A stretch of 64,000 nt of DNA from Paraflavisolibacter caeni (GTDB taxonomy: Bacteria > Bacteroidota > Bacteroidia > Chitinophagales > Chitinophagaceae), in assembly GCF_025628885.1 (NCBI RefSeq), contig NZ_JAOTIF010000008.1, forward strand, positions 62,001 through 126,000, written 5' to 3'. Both the position numbers and the translations under genes were made by a program. Of this stretch, positions 29,455-38,100 are shown one piece after another (positions within the stretch are counted from its first letter, which is position 1; each line of letters opens with the position of its first letter). Below the pieces are notes generated by a model. It had not been told where the DNA came from. It ran no database searches and worked only from the letters and a program-made list of their open reading frames with translations.

Positions 29455-30747
29455 TTATTCATACATTATCTTTAATTCAACACGTCTGTTTTTAGCTTGA
29501 CCTTCTTTGGATGAATTATCAACTAGTGGTTGGATTTCTCCATAACCAATTGCTTGAAGTCTGAATTGCTGAATGCCTTTTCCTTTCAAATACAGTAGTA
29601 CTTCTTTTGCTCTAAGCTCACTTAAGATCTTGTTCATTTCTTTGCTACCCTTATCATCAGTATGTCCTTCAATTTTTATTTTAATCACAGGGTTGCTGAG
29701 CAATAAACCAGCCACTTCATCAAGAACTGAAAATGATTTAGGAGAAAGTTTGTAACGGCCAGTTTGAAATGTAATTCTTTTAGCCGCAGTTTCTAACTGC
29801 TCTACTATTTTTCTTGGTGCGAACGGACATCCAAAGTTTTCCTTACTTCCAGATAGATTAATACAACTGTCTTCATTATTACTGATACCATCCAGATCAT
29901 TATCAGGAAAAGGACATCCCTTGTGAGCAACCGAACCTGGCAATTCAGGGCACAGATCCTGTTCATCATTGAGTCCATCATTATCTGTATCAGGTATCGG
30001 ACAACCACTGTATTTTACAAGGCCAAATTTTTTTGGACATTTATCTTTACTATCGATTATCCCGTCTCCGTCTGTATCCGGGCATCCCGATAAAAGTAAT
30101 GTGCCCGCTTCACTGGGACAAGCATCCTGATCATCAGGAATGCCGTCCTGGTCCTTATCAACAGGTACATTCTTCATTGAAACTACATTTCTGGATTCGT
30201 TTAACTTCTTTTTTTTACCAACAGCACCTGCAATTCCTAAACTATAATAAAATCCAGAGTTAAAGCTTTGATTCAATGTATGATGATATTGTGCTGTCAG
30301 CAATAAGAACATGCCTTTGTAGTTAAGTTGCATTCCCGTGCCAAAAGGCAAATAGACCTGATATTCATTGTTATATAATGCTGTTCCTGAACCAAATGAA
30401 ACATAGGGCTGTATCCATTTGTTTTCAGGAAGTATTCTTGCTCTTAAACAAATATCATTTGTTAATAAGAAGAGTTGATTTTTCTGTAAGTTGGAACGTT
30501 TAAAACTACTATCGGGAAAAGAACCGTTTAGCTGAATTTGCAAATCCAGACTTTTAATTATACCACTAATAAAGCTAATGCCTATACCTGGATTAAATTG
30601 TTTAAAATGGTAGGCTTTCTGACTAATCTTGAAGTTGTTGATAAAACAATGTATATCTAATATTGAAGCCTGTTTATAAGAACCTTTTTGACAGAAAACA
30701 GTAAAAGTCAGACAATTCAGCAGAGAAAAATAAATAACTTTTTTCAT
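29455..30747 (-). CDS. OmpA-family protein with TSP3 repeats
   Basis: A 430-aa protein with a signal peptide (FSLLNCLTFTVFCQK). Residues ~20-170 look like a small beta-barrel. Residues ~190-305 carry four thrombospondin type-3 calcium-binding repeats (DKDQDGIPDDQDACP, DTDGDGIIDSKDKCP, DTDNDGLNDEQDLCP, DNDLDGISNNEDSC). The OmpA C-terminal domain (~315-430) has IKIEGHTDDKGSKEMNKILS and ends NRRVELKIMYE, the peptidoglycan-binding signature. It probably links the outer membrane to the cell wall. It is the first gene of the minus-strand Rhs series and may set its expression. Confidence 0.9.
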   Translation of the reverse strand: MKKVIYFSLLNCLTFTVFCQKGSYKQASILDIHCFINNFKISQKAYHFKQFNPGIGISFISGIIKSLDLQIQLNGSFPDSSFKRSNLQKNQLFLLTNDICLRARILPENKWIQPYVSFGSGTALYNNEYQVYLPFGTGMQLNYKGMFLLLTAQYHHTLNQSFNSGFYYSLGIAGAVGKKKKLNESRNVVSMKNVPVDKDQDGIPDDQDACPSEAGTLLLSGCPDTDGDGIIDSKDKCPKKFGLVKYSGCPIPDTDNDGLNDEQDLCPELPGSVAHKGCPFPDNDLDGISNNEDSCINLSGSKENFGCPFAPRKIVEQLETAAKRITFQTGRYKLSPKSFSVLDEVAGLLLSNPVIKIKIEGHTDDKGSKEMNKILSELRAKEVLLYLKGKGIQQFRLQAIGYGEIQPLVDNSSKEGQAKNRRVELKIMYE

Positions 30748-30811
30748 TGTTGAATACGGAAAAATATTTGTTTGTGTATGCTGAAGATAAAACTTATACT
30801 GTGATCAAATG

Positions 30812-30849
30812 CTTACACTTGATATTTATTGGCAACTTACACTTAATAT
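30812..30849. promoter_or_regulatory. Paired direct repeat upstream of the OmpA/Rhs series
   Basis: CTTACACTTGATAT at 30812-30825 and CTTACACTTAATAT at 30836-30849 match in 13 of 14 positions and are exactly 24 bp apart. They lie 65-100 bp upstream of the OmpA start. A weaker third copy (CTTATACT) begins at 30793. The arrangement resembles tandem activator sites; the regulator is not in the window. Confidence 0.45.
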
Positions 30850-30933
30850 GGATACCTTATTGTTTTTATCCAAAGATGTTCTGCATTTATAAATATAGAT
30901 GAATGGTAATCATATTAAAATACCCATTGCTCC

Positions 30934-30960
30934 TTTAATCAATTTTGTAGATTGATTAAA
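30934..30960. repeat. 9-bp inverted repeat at the edge of the nuclease pseudogene
   Basis: TTTAATCAA (30934-30942) and TTGATTAAA (30952-30960) are perfect inverted arms with a 9-nt spacer. The second arm ends where similarity to the nuclease protein begins, so it may mark an old insertion or deletion boundary. It could also be a simple hairpin. Confidence 0.5.
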
Positions 30961-31568
30961 AAGGAACAGGATCGCTGCTGATCAAGCGCAGTAACGATAA
31001 CACAATCGTCCAAACCACTGATGTAGCTTCTTCAAGTGTTTTGGTATCAGATTCAACTGCAACCATCCCATACGCAAACCTGGCAAACGCAACAGCTTAC
31101 TATGTAGAAGTAGGTGCAGGCGCTTTCCGTGATGCTGCCGGCAACAACTTTGCAGGCAGCAGTGGTACCACCAGCTAAAACTTTACCGCCCTTACACAAG
31201 GAGGAGGCTCCACAAGCGATACCCTCAAGGTCATGAACTGGAATGTAGAGTGGTTTGGCAGCACCCAGAATGGACCAGAGGATGACAACCTGCAGGAAAC
31301 CAATGTGAAAACGGTAATGCAAAATGTGAACGCGGATGTATATGCGCTTTCAGAGATCGTGAACATTACCCGCCTCCAGAATATTGTGAACGCCATGCCT
31401 GGGTATGCTCTTGTTGTTTCAAACTTCTACTCCCTGGCGCCCAATACCTCTGATCCGGATTATGCCAATGGTCAAAAGCTGGCTTTTGTGTACCGTACTT
31501 CCGGGGTAAACAAAATACGCACCTATAGTGGTGTTGTGGTAAAAGAGTCATTATCACATAGCCCTTAA
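30960..31568 (+). pseudogene. Fragment of extracellular endonuclease/exonuclease/phosphatase-family protein
   Basis: The frame reads GTGSLLIKRSNDNTIVQTTD, a SbsA/Big_5-like Ig domain, up to DAAGNNFAGSSGTTS. It then meets an in-frame TAA at 31176 where relatives have Trp. After the stop comes LKVMNWNVEWFGSTQNGPED and INVNADVYALSEIV-like sequence, the start of an EEP nuclease domain. It ends after YSGVVVKESLSHSP, far short of the catalytic end. Both ends are lost and there is no start codon with a signal peptide. A dead gene. Confidence 0.8.
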
Positions 31569-31585
31569 CCAATCCATATATACTC

Positions 31586-31614
31586 AACCCCGTTCCTAAG
31601 TGAGCGGGGTTTTT
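31586..31614 (+). terminator. Rho-independent terminator
   Basis: AACCCCG (31586-31592) pairs with CGGGGTT (31605-31611), followed by a T-rich stretch (TTTTG). It lies just after the nuclease remnant and was probably the terminator of the original gene. Confidence 0.75.
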
Positions 31615-31644
31615 GTTATCAACTTCTTGCACTTACTCCCCATC

Positions 31645-31673
31645 TCACTTCGACACTGTGAAGTTCCGATGAT
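31645..31673 (-). pseudogene. 3' scrap of a DinB-family gene
   Basis: The 29 bp match the last codons and stop of the intact DinB gene (35711-35739) in 24 positions, beginning with the shared TCACTTCGAC (minus-strand stop TGA). No more of the gene is visible to the right. Probably a leftover of a deleted paralogue. Confidence 0.45.
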
Positions 31674-31873
31674 TGAACCTGGTTATTATATTTAGCTAAA
31701 ACTCGTGTTTTTTATATAGTTCTGGCGACTTATATAGTTGGTAATTGAAGATACGCCACGGCAAAGTCCTTCTGCTCCTTTAGAACCGTACGATAAATCA
31801 ACAGAAGTGTTGTAAATAATCAATTGTTTATACCAGCCATTAATATTTAATTTTAAAGCAACAATAAAAGGCA

Positions 31874-32500
31874 ATGGGAAAATCACTTACCACTGTGCTT
31901 ACGCTGGTTAGTGGCATTAGCTGGACGCTGGTGTACCTGCTGATCATTTATCGTTCCTACCGGGATAAAACCTATGGTATGCCTTTTTGGGCACTGGCTT
32001 TTAACTTTAGTTGGGAATTGATCTTTTCCTTTGTGCTGGCTACTCCTCCCATAGGGCTGCAAGAAACGATTAACCGGGTCTGGTTGGTCTTTGATGTGTT
32101 TATCCTGGTTACTTACTTTATGTATGGCAAAAAAGAATGGCCGTCCTATCTTTCCCCAAAACTATTTTATCCCTATTCACTCCTGGTACTCCTGACCGGC
32201 TATTTTTTTGTTTACCTGATCTCAGTGGAACTGGATCATTCACAAGGCATGTATGCAGCCTTTATCCAGAACCTAATGATGTCCTGGCTGTTTATAGCCA
32301 TGCTCAACCGCAGAAAAAGTTTAGAAGGCCAGTCCGTGGGAATAGCTCTTTTAAAAATGATTGGCACGCTGGCCCCCACTATAATTTATGGGCTCAAATC
32401 CAACTTTGTTTTATTCCTGGGGATAGGCTGTTTTGTTGCCGACCTGGTTTATTTGATCCTGCTCATGAGGATACGCCACTTGAAAAATCATTCCTATTAA
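31874..32500 (+). CDS. PaxB-like multi-pass membrane protein
   Basis: A 208-aa protein with about seven hydrophobic segments. The motif ALAFNFSWELIFSF (~residues 36-49) fits the NxxWE signature of the PaxB/AndB family of membrane-bound terpene cyclases. Asp in GCFVADLVYLILL near the end matches the position of the second acidic residue in that family. Fungal members cyclise meroterpenoids, but many bacterial homologues have no known role and no terpenoid genes lie nearby. The ATG at 31874 gives MGKSLTTVLTLVSGISW. It is a single gene ahead of the MFS promoter. Confidence 0.7.
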   Translation: MGKSLTTVLTLVSGISWTLVYLLIIYRSYRDKTYGMPFWALAFNFSWELIFSFVLATPPIGLQETINRVWLVFDVFILVTYFMYGKKEWPSYLSPKLFYPYSLLVLLTGYFFVYLISVELDHSQGMYAAFIQNLMMSWLFIAMLNRRKSLEGQSVGIALLKMIGTLAPTIIYGLKSNFVLFLGIGCFVADLVYLILLMRIRHLKNHSY

Positions 32501-32575
32501 CCAGATCCTCAATGTCTTCCGGGCGCTCATGTAAACGCCCTCCCCTGGCAACAGTAGAAGTTCCGGTACCGGGCC

Positions 32576-32606
32576 TTTCGAATGAATGATCATTCATTTA
32601 TATTTG
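32576..32606 (+). promoter_or_regulatory. MFS promoter with an 18-bp palindromic operator in the spacer
   Basis: TATATTTG (32599-32606) fits the Bacteroidota -7 box exactly and TTTC (32576-32579) is a near -33 box, with a 19-bp spacer. The perfect palindrome AATGAATGATCATTCATT (32581-32598) fills that spacer. This is the geometry of a repressor site, and the sequence resembles TetR-family operators. No TetR gene is in the window. Confidence 0.65.
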
Positions 32607-32667
32607 TCATCTTTTTCTTGAGCTGAAGAGACAAACATAAACAGAGAACCATTCGATAAACATTTTT

Positions 32668-33948
32668 ATGACTGCAACCCATCAAACACCAATTAAAAAA
32701 TTTTCAGCCTACCAGGCACTGGTCATTATACTGCTCGCCCTTACCCAGTTTACTGTAGTGCTCGATTTTATGGTCATGTCGCCATTGGGTGATATGTTGA
32801 TGAAATCTATGAGCCTAAAGCCTTCACAGTTTGCAACTGCAGTATCCAGCTATGCTTTCAGTGCCGGGATTGCGGGTTTTCTTACCGCAGGTTTCGCCGA
32901 TAAATTCGACCGCAAAAAATTACTACTTTTCTTTTATGTAGGATTTATTCTGGGCACCTTGTTGTGTGGTATCACAACATCTTATACAATGCTGGTTGCT
33001 GCACGCATCATTACAGGTTTGTTTGGCGGTGTGATTGGTTCTATATCTATGGCAATCGTGGCAGACTTGTTTCCTCTGGAACAACGGGGACGCGTCATGG
33101 GCTTTCTGCAATTGGGCTTTGGAGCAAGCCAGGTATTGGGCATTCCCATCAGCTTGTACCTGGCCAATTACTGGCACTGGCAGGCTCCTTTCCTCATGAT
33201 CGTTGGTTTGGCAAGCCTTATCTGGTTAGCCATTTTAATCAGAATGCAACCCATCACCAAACACCTCGAACTGCAAACGGATCGCAATGCTTTAGCGCAT
33301 TTGCTGCACACCGTTTCCATACGTAATTACCGTATTGGTTTTTTGGCAACAGCCATGCTATCGCTTGGTGGTTTCATGATGATGCCTTGGGGCAGCGCGT
33401 TCGCCATCAATAATCTTCACGTGACACCAGAACAATTACCGCTATTGTTTATGGTAGCAGGCATCAGCACATTGATCATCATGCCGGTAATAGGAAAGTT
33501 AAGCGACAAAAAAGACAAGTTCACCATTTTTGCCCTCGCCTCTGTCTGGATGATGATCATGGTTATCATTTACACCAATCTTTCTGTAGTGCCATTCTGG
33601 TTTGTGATCATGATGAATATATTTTTTATGATGGGGATCATGAGCCGCATGGTGCCTTCTATGGCATTGGTATCTGCCTTACCCAAATTGCAGGATCGCG
33701 GCGCCTTCATGAGTGTAAATTCATCGTTGCAGCAAATAGCAGGAGGTTTCGCTGCAGTCGTTGGCGGCATGATCGTAAAACAAAAAACCAGCTTCAGTCC
33801 GCTCGAACACTATAACACCTTAGGCTATATAATTGTGGCATTAACACTGATCTGCATTTATATGGTGTATCGTGTAAGCCGTATGATAAAAGGGCAGCAA
33901 AAAGAAAAAGCTGGTGCAGTTGAACAGGCAGTGCCGGTAATTGAATAG
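32668..33948 (+). CDS. MFS transporter, drug-efflux type
   Basis: A 426-aa protein with about 12 transmembrane segments. The N-terminal half has FLTAGFADKFDRKK (the GxxxDRxxR/K loop-2 signature of MFS carriers) and LFPLEQRGRVMG; the second half has IGKLSDKKDKF. It probably exports small molecules by proton antiport; the substrate is unknown. The promoter at 32576-32606 carries an operator, so expression is likely inducible. Bases 33392-33771 also occur as a partial copy at 2470-2849. No partner genes for an RND or ABC pump are adjacent. Confidence 0.9.
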   Translation: MTATHQTPIKKFSAYQALVIILLALTQFTVVLDFMVMSPLGDMLMKSMSLKPSQFATAVSSYAFSAGIAGFLTAGFADKFDRKKLLLFFYVGFILGTLLCGITTSYTMLVAARIITGLFGGVIGSISMAIVADLFPLEQRGRVMGFLQLGFGASQVLGIPISLYLANYWHWQAPFLMIVGLASLIWLAILIRMQPITKHLELQTDRNALAHLLHTVSIRNYRIGFLATAMLSLGGFMMMPWGSAFAINNLHVTPEQLPLLFMVAGISTLIIMPVIGKLSDKKDKFTIFALASVWMMIMVIIYTNLSVVPFWFVIMMNIFFMMGIMSRMVPSMALVSALPKLQDRGAFMSVNSSLQQIAGGFAAVVGGMIVKQKTSFSPLEHYNTLGYIIVALTLICIYMVYRVSRMIKGQQKEKAGAVEQAVPVIE

Positions 33949-33970
33949 GCAAGTCCTGCCGGTTGCTCAC

Positions 33971-34261
33971 TCAGAAGCTAACCCGCTTTCGTCTCATGAA
34001 AAAATACATCATGCCGCCCAAAGGCGCGATGATGATGACGACCAGGAGCCAGAGTACCCGGCTTTCGGTTCCTTTCAATTGGGGATCTCGTATCACACTA
34101 TACAGGCTCCACACCCAGTGAACGGCGCCAAGTATGGGGACAACTGCCAGCACGTAGTAACCCGCCCGGAACGAATTTGCTTTCAGGCCTACACCTACAA
34201 TGAGCAGAAAGTAGCTAAGAATGCCTAAAATAAAAGCTGGATGCGAGGTATTGTTCTTCAT
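33971..34261 (-). CDS. Small membrane protein, PLDc_N-like
   Basis: A 96-aa protein with three hydrophobic segments (FILGILSYFLLIVGVGL, YYVLAVVPILGAVHWVW, VLWLLVVIIIAPLGGMMYFF). The last segment, with LxWLLVVIxxPxxGxxxYF followed by RRKR, resembles the PLDc_N membrane module also seen as stand-alone proteins. Function is unknown. It converges with the MFS gene, 22 bp apart. Confidence 0.7.
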   Translation of the reverse strand: MKNNTSHPAFILGILSYFLLIVGVGLKANSFRAGYYVLAVVPILGAVHWVWSLYSVIRDPQLKGTESRVLWLLVVIIIAPLGGMMYFFMRRKRVSF

Positions 34262-34324
34262 TGACAGAGTGAACGTGAAAGTAAATGCTACAAAACACAG
34301 ACCAATCCCACACAGAGTAGGATA

Positions 34325-34609
34325 CTATAGTTTCCTCAACCTGCCGTACTCCACCACTACATACAGCCCCTGTCCGTCTGCAACGCGACAGTAACTTCCT
34401 TCGTCATAAACCAGGAGCACAACTTTAGTCCCGCTCTTCAATGCTCCGACCGGTGTTCCGCTGGCTCCCGGTTCACTGTAGTAAAAAGGTGAATCCTCAA
34501 CCACTTCATGTGTAAACTGGTTAGGCGGGGGAATGATAAGGTTGTGCTCCGGGATCATCGCCTTCGCACTCAGTATTTCGGCCTTAGGCCTTATAAATTT
34601 TCCTTTCAT
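34325..34609 (-). CDS. SH3-like small protein
   Basis: A 94-aa protein without a signal peptide. The second half (SPFYYSEPGASGTPVGALKS, then VVLLVYDEGSYCRVADGQGL) is a bacterial SH3b-like barrel, which usually binds cell wall or proline-rich peptides. It starts 39 bp after the metalloprotease gene, so the two are probably co-transcribed. Confidence 0.65.
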   Translation of the reverse strand: MKGKFIRPKAEILSAKAMIPEHNLIIPPPNQFTHEVVEDSPFYYSEPGASGTPVGALKSGTKVVLLVYDEGSYCRVADGQGLYVVVEYGRLRKL

Positions 34610-34648
34610 CGCTCCTCCTACATTATATACAAGTTGCTCCTCATCTCA

Positions 34649-35554
34649 TTATACAAGGCTATCGTCAGGTAGAATTAAAGGAATATTGGGAAGCATTATA
34701 CCTTTATCCAGAGCTCCATTGGCAACCAACATCATTCCCGATTCAGCAAGCGCCATAAGGTTCGGCAGGCCGTATGCTTCGGCCGCATTCATGTCTACCA
34801 CATAACCTATATCCTCTAGACTGCCAACAGTCATGCGGCTCAATGGATTACCGGCCGCACCTACAAAACCAGTCATCAATTCGTTACGAAAAACGGTTTC
34901 CCGCCAATGAGAATCCGCAGTACCTGGTCCACCCGTATTTTCCACCGGCACCGCTTTAGGCCTGCTCCCACGCAACACACCAAACTCGCGCATGGCATTC
35001 GGTCCAATGAATGTCGGGTTGGAGGTACCGGCTCTCTTTAAGAGTGATTTAAATCCCCAGACAGTACCAACGCCCAGCACATGGCCCATTTCATGTGTAA
35101 TCACATCTTTGAGCGTTCCATCCCGCTCCATTTGCTGCAAATCAGCCGAATCAAATGCCATCTTACCCTTAGCAGGAAGGAAGGCCGAAGCACCGGCTGA
35201 TGCAGGGCGTAACCTGGTAGGACCAGCTTGCCCAAGAATACGGCCTGGGCCATCGATATTGATACCCTGCGCTAAAATCAGGATATCATCAATCACTTCG
35301 CCGTCTATCTGGACACTGGGCAAGTCTCCAACAATCACCTTACTCCACCTGTCCGCTGCAGATTTGAAGGCTTGTTTCTGCGCCCTTGTGAGGCCACCTA
35401 AAAATCGGACCTCGATCGTAAAAGGGGAAGTGGTGTTCGCTATTGCGGAGGCAACTTGAGCATTTGCCCTGGCCATGTACACTTCAACGTTAGAACTGCT
35501 GCTCTCGCTTCTCCTGGCGGATGATTTACTTTTTGCTCTTTTTGCTTTTGCCAT
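34649..35554 (-). CDS. Leishmanolysin-like (M8) zinc metalloprotease without Sec signal
   Basis: A 301-aa protein. HEMGHVLGVGT (His154, Glu155, His158) is the HExxH zinc motif. The third ligand is His216 in ADSHWRET, and the Met-turn is NELMTG (Met227), followed by NPLSRMTVGSLEDIGYVVD, all as in leishmanolysin-type enzymes. The N-terminus (MAKAKRAKSKSSARRSES) is basic and has no hydrophobic core, so Sec export is not expected. In this it matches the other lytic enzymes at 40.6-52.6 kb. It is followed by the SH3-like gene. Target proteins are unknown. Confidence 0.88.
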   Translation of the reverse strand: MAKAKRAKSKSSARRSESSSSNVEVYMARANAQVASAIANTTSPFTIEVRFLGGLTRAQKQAFKSAADRWSKVIVGDLPSVQIDGEVIDDILILAQGINIDGPGRILGQAGPTRLRPASAGASAFLPAKGKMAFDSADLQQMERDGTLKDVITHEMGHVLGVGTVWGFKSLLKRAGTSNPTFIGPNAMREFGVLRGSRPKAVPVENTGGPGTADSHWRETVFRNELMTGFVGAAGNPLSRMTVGSLEDIGYVVDMNAAEAYGLPNLMALAESGMMLVANGALDKGIMLPNIPLILPDDSLV

Positions 35555-35710
35555 AGGTTAGTTTTTTGATGATAACGTTTACAAAACAGAGACAACAATA
35601 AGGCATAGGACTGCTCACTACTACTCACCACTAAGTATTCGGAAGGAAGGATTAATTAGTATAGCTAATATACTAAATATCCATTAGAAAATAATCACAT
35701 ATTTTTCCCC

Positions 35711-36220
35711 TCACTTCGACGCTGTAAAGTTTTGATCATCAGCCGAAGGACCATAAATAGAAGGTACAGCAATGTCGTTCAAACGCATATACACCGTCAG
35801 CTGTCCACGGTGATGCACCCAGTGATTGATGGTAATACCAATATCTATGATCTTCTTTGAAGTGTACAACAGCTTCCCATTGGCCTTTAAGGAAAACGAC
35901 TCCTCCAGTGCTTCATCTGTAGCTGCTTCCAATGCCTTCCTTGCTGCTGCCATGTTATCTTCAAAATGATCCACCAGCTCTTGATTGGTTTTAGGTTGAA
36001 AATGATGGAAGGTTACAAAATCAATCTCCCCATCGGTCACCATGTATTTGATCCATAAAGGGATTTCAGCCACCAGCAAGGACAGGTAACCCATCGTCAT
36101 CGATTTAGGGTGCGGCTTGTAGTCAAATAAAGATTCAGGAATTCTCTGCAGGCAGGCGCGGGTGGCCCTGTATTCCATGTTCAGTTCTTGTAGATAGTCT
36201 TGTGACTTTGTGTTGCCCAT
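35711..36220 (-). CDS. DinB-family protein
   Basis: A 169-aa four-helix-bundle protein. ATG 36220 is preferred over the TTG two codons upstream. Metal-site histidines of the DinB/YfiT fold are visible as FHHFQP and, near the C-terminus, INHWVHHRGQLTVYMR. Members are metal-dependent enzymes or thiol transferases of mixed function. Scraps matching its two ends occur at 4664-4739 and 31645-31673, so the region once held further copies. No operon partners. Confidence 0.85.
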   Translation of the reverse strand: MGNTKSQDYLQELNMEYRATRACLQRIPESLFDYKPHPKSMTMGYLSLLVAEIPLWIKYMVTDGEIDFVTFHHFQPKTNQELVDHFEDNMAAARKALEAATDEALEESFSLKANGKLLYTSKKIIDIGITINHWVHHRGQLTVYMRLNDIAVPSIYGPSADDQNFTASK

Positions 36221-36369
36221 GGTCAAAGATTTATTGAAGTTAAGAAACCTGCAAAATATCTGTACCAGCGTGCAGCATGAATGGAGGAAAGCTATTACTT
36301 GATGCTTGGGAACGATTCTTGTTTCTAGCCTAGCAATTATATAAATAACAACGATATAGCGCTTCTTTT

Positions 36370-38100
36370 ATGCCTCCAAAATCAAAATACAATACTACCC
36401 AATTAAAAAAGCTACCCAAAACCCCAACCGGGGTCAAAGGTTTGGATGAGATTACCAGGGGTGGACTGCCCAAAGGAAGGCCGACCCTTGTGTGTGGGGC
36501 CGCAGGCTGTGGCAAAACGCTCATGGCAACCGAATTCATTGTAAGGGGTGCTTTGGAATTTGGCGAACCAGGGGTGTTCATGACTTTCGAAGAACAGGCA
36601 GAAGAACTCGAAATGAATGTAGCCTCGCTGGGTATTAATTTGCCCAAACTCCAAAAAGAAGGGCTTGTTAAAATTGATCATGTCCATATCGACAAAAGTG
36701 AGATCGAGGAAACAGGAGAATACGACCTCGATGGTTTATTTATCCGCCTGGGTTATGCCATTGACAGCATCGGTGCCAAACGGGTGGTGCTGGACACCCT
36801 CGAAAATCTCTTTGCAGGATTAAACAACCAGGCCATTCTTCGTACCGAATTACGCAGGCTATTCAGCTGGCTCAAAGAAAAAGGTGTCACCTCGCTCATT
36901 ACGGGCGAAAAAGGTGAAGGTACATTGACACGACAGGGATTAGAGGAATACGTGTCCGACTGTGTGATCCTGCTGGAGCACCGGGTGGTCAACCAGATCT
37001 CAACAAGGCTGATGCGGATTGTCAAATACCGTGGCTCTATTCATGGCACCAACGAATACCCTTTCCTGATTGATGAAGATGGCATTTCTGTGCTTCCTAT
37101 TACCTCCCTGATGTTAAACAGTGATGTATCCTCGCAAAGGATTTCCTCTGGCCTTCCTGCACTGGATAAAATGCTGGGCGGTAAAGGATTCTTCCGCGGC
37201 AGTTCTATCCTTATTTCAGGAACGGCAGGAACCGGTAAAACAAGCCTGGCCGCTTATTTTGCGAATGAAACCTGTAAAAGAAAAGAACGCTGCCTCTATT
37301 TTGCTTTCGAAGAATCGCCACAGCAGATCATACGAAACATGAAGTCCATTGGCATTGACTTGAAAGCGCATATCGATAAAGGTTTGCTCGAAATGCATGC
37401 TGCCCGGCCTACCCTGAATGGCTTGGAAATGCATTTGGTATCCATTCATAAACATGTAAAAAGATTCAAGCCCAAAACGGTCATCCTCGACCCCATTACC
37501 AATTTAATTACCGTGGGCTCAGTAAGCGAAGTAAAGGCCATGCTGATCAGGCTGATCGACTTCCTGCAAACAGAACAGATCACCGTACTATTTACCGCGC
37601 TCTCGCTGAATACAATTGTCACAGAGCAAACTGATGAAGGCGTATCTTCTTTGGTGGATGCCTGGCTGTTGGTGCGTGACATTGAATCTAATGGAGAAAG
37701 AAACCGCGGCATGTACATCATGAAATCACGTGGCATGAAACATTCCAACCAGGTACGGGAATTTGTAATTACAGATGAAGGATTGGACCTGGTGGATGTA
37801 TACCTCGGAACGGATGGCGTATTGACCGGCTCGGCAAGAGAAGCGCAGCAATTGCTTGAAGCTACAGGACAGGTATTGCGTAAACACGCCTTAAGCAGGA
37901 AGGACCTGGAAATAGAGCGAAAAAGAAAAGTGCTGGAAGCGAAAATCGCCTCTCTGCAGGAGGAGTTTGAGTCCGTTCAGGATGAACTGAATAAATCGTA
38001 CGTGGAAGAAGAACTGACAAAAGAGATCATGGCAAAGAACCGGCGGAAGATGATGCAAAGCAGGCAAACCAAAAACACAGGCAATGGCAGCAAGAAGTAA
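36370..38100 (+). CDS. kaiC: KaiC-like double-domain circadian clock ATPase/kinase
   Basis: A 576-aa protein with two RecA-like domains. CI: Walker A GAAGCGKT (43-50) and catalytic glutamates in TFEEQ (74-75). CII: Walker A GTAGTGKT (~284-291) and AFEES (~313-314). In [11 protein letters not shown] places Ser426-Ser427 where cyanobacterial KaiC has its phosphorylated Ser431-Thr432. A ~65-aa charged coiled-coil-like tail ([20 protein letters not shown]) follows CII and is longer than the KaiA-binding tail of cyanobacteria. The stop overlaps the first kaiB by 17 nt. Non-photosynthetic bacteria use such modules in stress or timing control; the role here is unproven. Confidence 0.92.
   Translation: MPPKSKYNTTQLKKLPKTPTGVKGLDEITRGGLPKGRPTLVCGAAGCGKTLMATEFIVRGALEFGEPGVFMTFEEQAEELEMNVASLGINLPKLQKEGLVKIDHVHIDKSEIEETGEYDLDGLFIRLGYAIDSIGAKRVVLDTLENLFAGLNNQAILRTELRRLFSWLKEKGVTSLITGEKGEGTLTRQGLEEYVSDCVILLEHRVVNQISTRLMRIVKYRGSIHGTNEYPFLIDEDGISVLPITSLMLNSDVSSQRISSGLPALDKMLGGKGFFRGSSILISGTAGTGKTSLAAYFANETCKRKERCLYFAFEESPQQIIRNMKSIGIDLKAHIDKGLLEMHAARPTLNGLEMHLVSIHKHVKRFKPKTVILDPITNLITVGSVSEVKAMLIRLIDFLQTEQITVLFTALSLNTIVTEQTDEGVSSLVDAWLLVRDIESNGERNRGMYIMKSRGMKHSNQVREFVITDEGLDLVDVYLGTDGVLTGSAREAQQLLEATGQVLRKHALSRKDLEIERKRKVLEAKIASLQEEFESVQDELNKSYVEEELTKEIMAKNRRKMMQSRQTKNTGNGSKK

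Larger units (their letters stand above)
31569..31873. other. Intergenic stretch, mostly empty
   Basis: This 305-bp gap holds the terminator at 31586-31614 and the DinB-like scrap at 31645-31673. The rest is AT-rich, with no convincing gene on either strand. TAATTTTA near 31850 is a weak -7-like match ahead of the membrane-protein gene. Confidence 0.6.

Noticed and set aside
31692-31886. A 64-aa open frame on the minus strand
   Set aside because: No family likeness or ribosome site; overlaps the start of the membrane-protein gene.
32521-32560. Hairpin GGGCG/CGCCC after the PaxB-like gene as a terminator
   Set aside because: Stem of only five pairs and no T-run; not convincing.
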